Shown one piece after another: positions 1 through 4,498 of a stretch of DNA of 6,206 nt. The position numbers and the translations under genes were made by a program. The stretch is from JBAZLV01 sp964586075 (GTDB lineage: Bacteria > Nitrospirota > UBA9217), in contig CAZPGZ010000066.1 of assembly GCA_964586075.1 (NCBI GenBank), forward strand, positions 1-6,206, read 5' to 3'. The notes under the pieces were generated by a model. That model worked only from the letters and a program-made list of their open reading frames with translations. It was not told the origin of the DNA and made no database searches. The stretch's first letter is position 1. Every line of letters begins with the position of its first letter.

Positions 1-1
1 C

Positions 2-52
2 ATCGTAACGATCGGCGTCATTGTCGCCTTGATTTACCTGGTAAATCAATAG
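2..52 (+). CDS. C-terminal end of an unknown, probably membrane-anchored protein (5' end outside window)
   Basis: Frame 2 from the window edge reads IVTIGVIVALIYLVNQ and then TAG at 50-52. Sixteen residues, almost all hydrophobic until the last two or three, look like a C-terminal transmembrane helix or hydrophobic tail. The codons (ATC, GTC, GGC, GCC, CTG) are GC-rich, unlike the AT-rich cassette genes next door, and suit a resident chromosomal gene. It converges on the Rhs cassette array, with about 135 bases between the two stop codons. The family cannot be named from so few residues. A chance open stretch is possible, because 51 bases without a stop is weak evidence; the hydrophobic composition is the main support. 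Confidence 0.4.
   Translation: MVTIGVIVALIYLVNQ
29..49. repeat. Perfect 21-bp palindrome at the end of the plus-strand frame
   Basis: Ten-base arms, TTGATTTACC and its exact complement, surround a single central T. It lies over the last codons of the putative plus-strand gene and ends one base before its stop codon. It could form a tight hairpin or bind a dimeric protein. No run of T follows, so it is not a classical terminator. Confidence 0.55.
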
Positions 53-63
53 TGGAATTCGGG

Positions 64-157
64 ACGCCCTTTATATATTTACATTCAGTCGGTCTTATAA
101 CAATAACCCCGTAAAAGGCGTTCCCCTTGTCTTCAAATGTAAAAATATAAAGGGCGT
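64..157. repeat. 94-bp element with 22-bp terminal inverted repeats
   Basis: The left arm (64-85, starting ACGCCCTTTATAT) and the right arm (136-157) are inverted copies over 22 bases with one mismatch, enclosing 50 bases. The inner part holds no reading frame of note. The element sits between two converging transcription units: the plus-strand frame ending at 52 and the immunity lipoprotein ending at 188. It may be a small non-autonomous mobile element (MITE or REP-like) or a large bidirectional terminator stem. The GGAATTCGGGACG at its left edge recalls ends associated with IS200-like/REP-associated tyrosine transposases, but that is recall and not a verified match. Confidence 0.6.
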
Positions 158-187
158 ACCGCTGGGCTCCCGTACCTGGAGTCGTCA

Positions 188-697
188 TTAAGAATAGCGA
201 GAAATCCAGGCCTTATGCTCACTATCTAAAACTGTGTCTTCAAAAGCTACATACGATTTACCATCGTAATCCTTGCCTATCCTTATCTTTGTATTAACGG
301 ATGAATGGGCTTCACAATTTAAATCATATTTAATCCCTCTTTCTTTTTCCAACTTTAATTTGTAGTTTTTCAAATGAGTCGGATAAAACCATATACTCAT
401 CAATCTGTTATTGAAAAAATAGAACCTGGCTTCACCATGCTCACCCAAGTTTTCAAAATTACTAACTGCTATCACCAACATATGATATGGAGGCCGCTTA
501 TCATTTTTCAGTGTCTTGTTATTCTCGATAATTTTCCATTGTTTAGAATCAATATTTACCAACTTTTTGACTTGTTCAGAGTCTAAATAACTATTAATCC
601 CAGTTATTAGCAATGTTGGTTTTATCGATGGATTTGATCCTGAACTACATGATGATATTATGAAACAATAGAGGATAATACTTATTTTAGATATCAA
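188..697 (-). CDS. Predicted lipoprotein, candidate immunity protein for Rhs tip C
   Basis: The N-terminus MISKISIILYCFIISSC is a short lipoprotein signal with a good lipobox (I-S-S-C, lipidated Cys17), followed by a polar SSGSNPS linker. The mature protein is about 153 residues, mixed alpha/beta in appearance, with an aromatic segment RFYFFNNRLMSIWFYP in the middle. I do not recognise an enzymatic motif. It starts within the stop codon of the tip C gene (TTG at 697-695 overlaps TGA at 696-694), the tight coupling usual for toxin and immunity genes. A periplasm-facing lipoprotein partner suggests that tip C acts in or from the periplasm. The start is odd: TTG at 697 lies 15 bases from GGGAGG at 713-718, whereas an in-frame ATT at 704-706 lies 6 bases from it, so translation may begin at ATT and add three residues (MNS). 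The immunity role is inferred from context only. Confidence 0.72.
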   Translation of the reverse strand: MISKISIILYCFIISSCSSGSNPSIKPTLLITGINSYLDSEQVKKLVNIDSKQWKIIENNKTLKNDKRPPYHMLVIAVSNFENLGEHGEARFYFFNNRLMSIWFYPTHLKNYKLKLEKERGIKYDLNCEAHSSVNTKIRIGKDYDGKSYVAFEDTVLDSEHKAWISRYS

Positions 698-1140
698 GGA
701 GTTAATGGCACACCTCCCAATCCAAATAGTTGGTTATTTACTAATTTGCCCATACACCTTTGGGAACAATTTTGTTTATTTTTCTCCAATCCACACTGAC
801 GTCCCACTTTATTGTTGGCCAAATCCATTTGTTCTTCATTTTTTGGTTGCCCAGCACGATTTCCTGCAGCCTCGTGATTATCTGCAATCGATTTTGCATA
901 TGAAAAGCCGATTGATTGAGTCATCAAGCATGACCACAGGCAATGTCTAAAAGCATCAGCTGGGCCATTCCATAAACCTTTGAGCCCTGAATTAACCGCT
1001 ACACGTAAAGCAGTTTGCGAATCTTTGTACCTCCAGTACGCCCTTGGGATGCCACATGCTGCAACATCCGCTATTTTTTCACGTAGATCCGCTTTTTCCA
1101 ACCCTTTAAGATCAACGTATCGATTTGGATTATTATTCAC
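694..1140 (-). CDS. Orphan Rhs C-terminal tip C (DAFRH/HE/MDLxNN toxin-like domain), core lost
   Basis: The first residues, VNNNPNRYVDLKGL (1140-1099), are the hinge that closes an Rhs core (compare YVxNNPxxYxDPxGL). Everything before the hinge is missing: upstream the frame gives six to eight unrelated residues and a TGA at 1162-1164. The remaining 134 residues form one domain with clustered conserved-looking motifs: D62-A-F-R-H66 and W69, H89-E90, then M105-D-L-x-N109-N110 and G113-R114, and a Cys-rich stretch (C116, C125, C129). This motif set resembles the uncharacterised family I recall as DUF6973, often found at toxin C-termini; the name is from memory. His, Asp and Glu could form a catalytic or metal site. 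The GTG at 1140 has no ribosome binding site, so this is probably a silent donor cassette or decayed gene, while the overlapping lipoprotein gene may still be expressed. Confidence 0.7.
   Translation of the reverse strand: MNNNPNRYVDLKGLEKADLREKIADVAACGIPRAYWRYKDSQTALRVAVNSGLKGLWNGPADAFRHCLWSCLMTQSIGFSYAKSIADNHEAAGNRAGQPKNEEQMDLANNKVGRQCGLEKNKQNCSQRCMGKLVNNQLFGLGGVPLTP
713..718 (-). promoter_or_regulatory. Ribosome binding site of the lipoprotein gene
   Basis: GGGAGG on the minus strand, inside the end of the tip C coding frame. It is 6 bases before an in-frame ATT (706-704) and 15 bases before the TTG at 697. The spacing favours the rare ATT start, or a mutated former ATG. No ATG exists in frame at either place. 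Confidence 0.5.
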
Positions 1141-1151
1141 ATGAGACCGTC

Positions 1152-1183
1152 GGGAAACCCCTCATTAGGGGTATTAATTTCCC
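1152..1183. repeat. Two-tier inverted repeat beside the Rhs break point
   Basis: GGGAAA (1152-1157) pairs with TTTCCC (1178-1183), and inside it ACCCCT (1157-1162) pairs with AGGGGT (1167-1172) around a CATT loop; five unpaired bases (1173-1177) lie on one side. It starts 11 bases from the point where the Rhs reading frame breaks (1140/1141), so it may belong to the end of the insertion sequence or to its insertion target. A hexamer ACCGTC flanks it on both sides (1146-1151 and 1194-1199). Confidence 0.5.
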
Positions 1184-1200
1184 ATTGAGAACTACCGTCA

Positions 1201-1281
1201 ATGAAGCATCCCAGGCCAAAGCTGCTTCATGATTTCAAAGAACCGCAGAATCCATTAGAAGACTCGGCCATCTTGTCTTCT
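1201..1281. repeat. Two stem-loops downstream of the transposase gene
   Basis: ATGAAGCA (1201-1208) pairs perfectly with TGCTTCAT (1223-1230) around 14 bases, and AGAAGAC (1257-1263) pairs with GTCTTCT (1275-1281) around 11 bases. Both lie after the transposase stop on the minus strand. Neither is followed by a T-run, so factor-independent termination is not supported; they may be structure in the end of the insertion sequence. Confidence 0.35.
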
Positions 1282-1312
1282 CAAAGAGCTTTCTTGCCCT
1301 CATTATCTGGCT

Positions 1313-2914
1313 TCATATCGTAACCAACGCCGGTTTTGGTATCTTCGGCTTCAGCTTTTCCAGTTCCAGCTTTATCCATCGCTTGATGTTCACCGCAACT
1401 GCCGCGAAGTAGCATTGCAGGCCAACCTTCTGGAGCCCTCTGTATCTTGCCCTCCGCATGCCGTGGTACCTGACCAGCTCCGGCAGCTTGCCTTCAACTG
1501 CCGGTCTGAGTTTCATGTCCTCTTTGAACTGCTCTGTGAGGTTGTAAATCTCAGCATCACGCAATTCTTTGTTGCAGCTGCTGATACCAACTGTCCGCCT
1601 GCCGTCTCTGGAGTTGGTGCATTCGGGCTTTCTCGGGCATTTGCCGCATTCCGTCATGGGGAAGTGGAACATCCTGATTTCTTTCTGACGGTCCCAATAA
1701 CTCTGCTTTGTCGTTACTCCAGCCGGGCAGGTAAGCAGATTCTTTTCTTCGTTGTAACGAAACATGCTCTTGGGATAGATTCCCCTAGTTCTGGTATTCT
1801 TCTCCTTGAGCGGCGCTACGACGGTAGTCCCTTCTTCCTGTAAATCCTTCCGCGATATTCCATCGCCATAGGCGGTGTCGCCGATGAGTTTTGACGGCTG
1901 CAAACCGTGCTGTTTCTGCTCCAGTATGGCCTCAACCATATTTTCGCCGTCATGCCGATTCCCGCGCATGGGCTTTATGTTGGTGATGAAGCGACTCTCT
2001 ACTGTTTCGGTGATATTCGCCTTGTAGCCGATGAACCGCTTGGTATTCGACTTTGCGCCGTATCTGGCGTCCGGGTCAACCGGTGATACCATGATGTCCG
2101 GTGGTTTGTTCTTATAGTCTCGCTCAATCGCATCGCCTGTCTCGTCCTTCGCAATATTCTCTTGGAGAATGCGTTTCAGCATTGCCACACGACGGTCGAG
2201 GATTTCTTCACCTTTGATTCCCTTGACCTGTTCCAGCATAGCGTGGGCATCGTTGACAACCTCGACCAGTTTCTTCTGCCTGTTCTCTATGTTCAGGCGA
2301 CCCGGTGCGTCACGGTTGACTTCCTTCTTGCTGTACTCTGCCAGGTTAATGACCGAGGCTATCTTCAGATAAACAGCCTTGTGGCGCTTCGCAACTGGCT
2401 TCAGTATCTCGTAGATGCCTTTCTTTACCAGCGTCACCATTGTCGGAATCGCTACATCGGCAATGATATGCGTTGCGTCTATCCTTTGGATTTCGTCTTT
2501 CCTGATAAGTTTTGCTTTGACGAGGTGTTCCAGTATCCGGTCGAATGTTTCTTTCTCCTTGCCATTCTCCAGGAGTCGCTTCCTGAAGCCACCTAATGAA
2601 GAATGGTCGAAAGGCAGTTCATCGAGTCCTAAGCCGAGAGCATACTTGATTTCGATATCGAACATGCAAGCCCGTTCCATCTCACGGTCCGACAGGTCGC
2701 GGTAGAACTGGAGGATGGTAGCCATGGCAAGGAGGGCCGGAGGAATTGGCGGTCGGCCATTATCCTTGCAGTACATGCTCTCAAACTGGGTGTCATCTAT
2801 GAGAGGCCAGACAATTTCTCTGAATTTGCGGTAAAAACTGTCTTTTGGTATAAGCCTCTCACAGACATAACCTGCATCAAACAAGCTCATCTCCATTGGA
2901 CTAGGTCTAAACAT
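1313..2914 (-). CDS. IS1182 family DDE transposase, apparently intact
   Basis: The 533-residue length is normal for IS1182-type transposases. The N-terminal part (about residues 1-130; MSLFDAGYVCERLIP, then PPALLAMATILQFYRDLSDREM and DHSSLGGFRKRL) matches the DUF772-type region of these enzymes. The likely catalytic triad is visible: D146 in RIDATHI, D346 in LIGDTAYGDG and E474 in VEGKLPELVRYHGMRRARYRG. A cysteine cluster (C396, C423, C426, C432) lies between the second Asp and the Glu, as in related DDE transposases. About 140 residues between D146 and the conserved ARYGAKSNTKRFIGYK segment are charged and probably helical. The enzyme would cut and join the ends of its own element. No frameshift or stop is seen, so the element could be active. 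The ATG at 2914 has a GAGGA ribosome binding site 6 bases upstream and a likely promoter just before it. Confidence 0.93.
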   Translation of the reverse strand: MFRPSPMEMSLFDAGYVCERLIPKDSFYRKFREIVWPLIDDTQFESMYCKDNGRPPIPPALLAMATILQFYRDLSDREMERACMFDIEIKYALGLGLDELPFDHSSLGGFRKRLLENGKEKETFDRILEHLVKAKLIRKDEIQRIDATHIIADVAIPTMVTLVKKGIYEILKPVAKRHKAVYLKIASVINLAEYSKKEVNRDAPGRLNIENRQKKLVEVVNDAHAMLEQVKGIKGEEILDRRVAMLKRILQENIAKDETGDAIERDYKNKPPDIMVSPVDPDARYGAKSNTKRFIGYKANITETVESRFITNIKPMRGNRHDGENMVEAILEQKQHGLQPSKLIGDTAYGDGISRKDLQEEGTTVVAPLKEKNTRTRGIYPKSMFRYNEEKNLLTCPAGVTTKQSYWDRQKEIRMFHFPMTECGKCPRKPECTNSRDGRRTVGISSCNKELRDAEIYNLTEQFKEDMKLRPAVEGKLPELVRYHGMRRARYRGLQKVGLQCYFAAVAVNIKRWIKLELEKLKPKIPKPALVTI

Positions 2915-2920
2915 ATCTTT

Positions 2921-2957
2921 TCCTCATTGGCAAAGATAAGATATGCTTATTATATCA
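2921..2957 (-). promoter_or_regulatory. Promoter (extended -10) and ribosome binding site of the transposase
   Basis: On the minus strand TGATATAAT (2957-2949) is a consensus -10 hexamer TATAAT preceded by the TGn of an extended -10. A match to the -35 consensus at normal spacing is poor, which extended -10 promoters tolerate. Transcription would start near 2942, giving a leader of about 28 bases, and GAGGA (2925-2921) lies 6 bases before the ATG. The surrounding DNA is very AT-rich, so a chance TATAAT cannot be excluded. Confidence 0.45.
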
Positions 2958-3041
2958 TTATCAATGACATTTTCTACTATATGTTATTAATTAACTTGCA
3001 TAATAAACATGTAATTGTATTTTGATACTTATAGTATTGAA

Positions 3042-3350
3042 CTATTTTTTTGTCCATTTTTCTGTAATTGTAAAAGTTAATTTAAACTCTATTTCATTAT
3101 CAGATATAAGTTTCATCACATTTTTACCAATTCTTCCTGTAGATGGCATTAAACTTGTGAACTCTAAAGTTACATCATCCCATTTTACATCTGATATTAC
3201 TAGTTCTTCACCATCAATAGTGTCAATTGCTTTTACAGTCAAGCCACTAGCTAAGGGTTTTACGATGTATTCACACCTGGATTCCTCTCCTTCACCTATC
3301 CATGTCCCAATTAGTGGGTGTTTGGAACTTATCTCTACAATCTTGGTCAT
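3042..3350 (-). CDS. Small calycin-like protein, candidate immunity protein for Rhs tip B
   Basis: The 102-residue protein starts MTKIVEISSKHPLIGTWIGE and ends TEKWTKK. It has no signal peptide or membrane helix and should be cytosolic. The HPLIGTW opening followed by alternating hydrophobic beta-type segments (CEYIVKPLASGLTVKAI, ELVISDVKWDDVTLEFTSLM, NEIEFKLTFTITEKW) suggests a small beta-barrel of lipocalin/calycin type; I recall similar short proteins beside Rhs genes, but this is not verified. The frame runs back to an ATG at 3470, but the internal ATG at 3350 is chosen because AAGGAG lies 6 bases before it and the longer version would overlap the tip B end with residues of low plausibility. 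It begins 25 bases after the tip B stop codon (3376-3378). The immunity role is inferred from position and size. Confidence 0.75.
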   Translation of the reverse strand: MTKIVEISSKHPLIGTWIGEGEESRCEYIVKPLASGLTVKAIDTIDGEELVISDVKWDDVTLEFTSLMPSTGRIGKNVMKLISDNEIEFKLTFTITEKWTKK

Positions 3351-3356
3351 ATAAAA

Positions 3357-3362
3357 CTCCTT
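3357..3362 (-). promoter_or_regulatory. Ribosome binding site fixing the start of candidate immunity B
   Basis: AAGGAG on the minus strand, 6 bases before the ATG at 3350, in the short gap after the tip B stop codon. It decides for the 102-residue protein over the 142-residue reading from 3470. A strong site here also means the gene can be translated even though the tip gene before it lacks a start. Confidence 0.75.
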
Positions 3363-3375
3363 AACATGTTTGCAT

Positions 3376-3987
3376 TTAAGGTATGGCAGCGTTTGCAGGA
3401 ATGGTCCACCAGAACGGTGGTAATAATGATGGAAGCATTCTACCGCCACGATATAAGAAGTAGCCGGCACCTAAGCCTGCTCCTACTGCCAACGTCTTAC
3501 CCAAGTAATCACTACCTTCCGCATTTTCAGCTTTGCACTGTTTGGGTTTCTTCTTTTGGTCATCATAACCTGGTGGTTTAGCCTTAACTACGTCTTTACC
3601 AGTTCTCGGGTCAGTGTATATAACTTTCGTGGGATCAGTTGGATGAGGGCGTAGATATTTAAATGGACTGGGAGTGCCTGATGGTTGGCTTGCCCAACGA
3701 CGTTCACCCCGTTGCCTGCTTTCCCCATTTGTATCGATATAATTAATCGGATTGTTGCCAGTGTAAAGATTTGTTGTATTTGGCTCAGGGACTTCTCCGA
3801 CACTATCCACATAAATCAGCAAATTCATCCCACCCAATAGCCCAATCGGATCGGCCTCCACATACCCCCCCACGGCCGGATTATAATCCCTGAAGTAATT
3901 ATAGTTGAGCCCGGATTCAGCATCATAGTACTGGCCCGGGAACCGCAAGTCCAAAGATGCGGTTCCCGTTACCGTCGCCCCATCCCT
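3376..3987 (-). CDS. Orphan Rhs core end plus C-terminal tip B (displaced toxin cassette)
   Basis: From 3987 the frame reads RDGATVTGTASLDLRFPGQY and on through the core end to DPIGLLGGMNL, nearly the same as the main Rhs gene; the homology stops abruptly 13 bases after the candidate immunity A gene. No ATG or GTG start with a ribosome binding site exists; the only in-frame option is a bare TTG at 3954, giving 192 residues. Numbered from there, the hinge is unusual: 16 extra residues between GMNL and NNPINYIDTNG (70-77). The tip (78-192) has a basic linker, KYLRPHPTDPTKVIY and KAKPPGYDD motifs, then a glycine-rich hydrophobic segment (YLGKTLAVGAGLGAGYFLY, 150-168) and an ending RMLPSLLPPFWWTIPANAAIP-like in character. 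I recall this kind of tail in other Rhs tips, function unknown. R to G in the core GRYVEADP motif hints at decay. Probably a silent donor cassette. Confidence 0.78.
   Translation of the reverse strand, partial: RDGATVTGTASLDLRFPGQYYDAESGLNYNYFRDYNPAVGGYVEADPIGLLGGMNLLIYVDSVGEVPEPNTTNLYTGNNPINYIDTNGESRQRGERRWASQPSGTPSPFKYLRPHPTDPTKVIYTDPRTGKDVVKAKPPGYDDQKKKPKQCKAENAEGSDYLGKTLAVGAGLGAGYFLYRGGRMLPSLLPPFWWTIPANAAIP
3823..3987 (-). repeat. 165-bp Rhs core-end repeat, copy B
   Basis: It aligns without gaps to 5002-5166 in the main Rhs gene, at a constant offset of 1179 bases. I count about 23 differences by eye, about 86% identity. Many differences fall in third codon positions, so both copies were probably under protein selection for some time. 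It encodes GDGA (RDGA here) through GLLGGMN and would serve as the crossover region for moving tip B into the full-length gene. Confidence 0.9.
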
Positions 3988-4000
3988 TTTCCTCCAATAT

Positions 4001-4498
4001 TTATTCTTTCTTTGAGGGGCTCCTATTATATCGTAGCTTTTTTATTAACTCACCATCTTCGATCATGTTTAAAATATCTATTATTCTATAACTCTTAGCA
4101 ATACAATGTATTTGTATCTCTATCTCTGCATGCCTATTCATTTTTGTTTTGTATTTTTCATACAATTTAATTCTATTTTCATAAAACCAAATCATACAAT
4201 ATACTTTACCTGCATCCGTCTTTGCTCCGTTGAAGGTATTGATAAATAATAATTCGGAATTTTTTGCATTTGCTAAAACGTTGTACGCTAAAAACAATTT
4301 AGAAACTTTACCAGCTTCCCCAACATATTTACTTTCTATATTATGGGCATTTTTAAGCAATTCCATTGATGATAGAATTTTTTTGTCATAACTGTAACAA
4401 TTGGTTTTTGCAATCCCAATTAAAACCGCTAAGAAACATAGCACAAATATACATTTGATTTTTAATATTTTGGTCTGAACATGTTTGGATCTGCCCAT
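4001..4498 (-). CDS. Signal- or anchor-bearing small protein, candidate immunity protein for the metallopeptidase tip
   Basis: The 165-residue protein begins MGRSKHVQTKILKIK, a basic stretch, followed by a hydrophobic helix (about residues 16-30, CIFVLCFLAVLIGIA). It is therefore exported or anchored in the inner membrane with the rest outside; the Cys at 34 lacks a lipobox (T-N-C), so it is not a standard lipoprotein. The remainder is helical and Lys-rich. The segment SKLFLAYNVLANAK then AGKVYCMIWFYENR (residues 66-110) recalls a family of uncharacterised proteins with an AGxLYxLxGLY motif; this is a weak memory-based link. It overlaps the Rhs gene by 37 bases, and GGAGG inside the toxin frame lies 4 bases before the ATG, so translation is coupled to the end of the toxin. 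Position, size and overlap make it the natural immunity protein; function is not shown. Confidence 0.75.
   Translation of the reverse strand: MGRSKHVQTKILKIKCIFVLCFLAVLIGIAKTNCYSYDKKILSSMELLKNAHNIESKYVGEAGKVSKLFLAYNVLANAKNSELLFINTFNGAKTDAGKVYCMIWFYENRIKLYEKYKTKMNRHAEIEIQIHCIAKSYRIIDILNMIEDGELIKKLRYNRSPSKKE

Larger units (their letters stand above)
1141..3041 (-). mobile_element. IS1182-type insertion sequence, outer limits only
   Basis: These limits are the last position of the tip C frame and the stop codon of the candidate immunity B gene, so they enclose the insertion sequence and do not define it. Inside are one intact transposase, 172 bases of structured sequence after it and 127 AT-rich bases before it. 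I compared the two flanks by eye and found no convincing terminal inverted repeats or target duplication. Apart from the transposase no gene is visible. The position between two Rhs tip cassettes, with the core part of cassette C missing, suggests insertion followed by an adjacent deletion or recombination. Confidence 0.55.

Noticed and set aside
374..950. Plus-strand open frames 374-586 and 705-950.
   Set aside because: Antisense to the lipoprotein and tip C frames, which have a lipobox, Rhs hinge and tight gene overlap.
1415..2705. Several plus-strand open frames (1415-1843, 2162-2596, 2169-2372, 2415-2705).
   Set aside because: All are antisense to the clearly coding transposase.
1139..3011. 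ACATG at 1139-1143 and 3007-3011 as a target-site duplication of the insertion sequence.
   Set aside because: Five bases in AT-rich flanks recur easily by chance, and no inverted repeats lie just inside them.
1146..3041. Terminal inverted repeats of the IS1182-type element.
   Set aside because: Comparing both flanks by eye gave no convincing complementary ends, so exact boundaries were not assigned.
3351..3470. Longer version of candidate immunity B starting at 3470.
   Set aside because: The extension overlaps the tip B coding end and the internal ATG at 3350 has an excellent ribosome binding site.
3022..3581. Plus-strand open frames 3022-3354 and 3318-3581.
   Set aside because: Antisense to candidate immunity B and tip B, which are supported by a ribosome binding site and Rhs homology.
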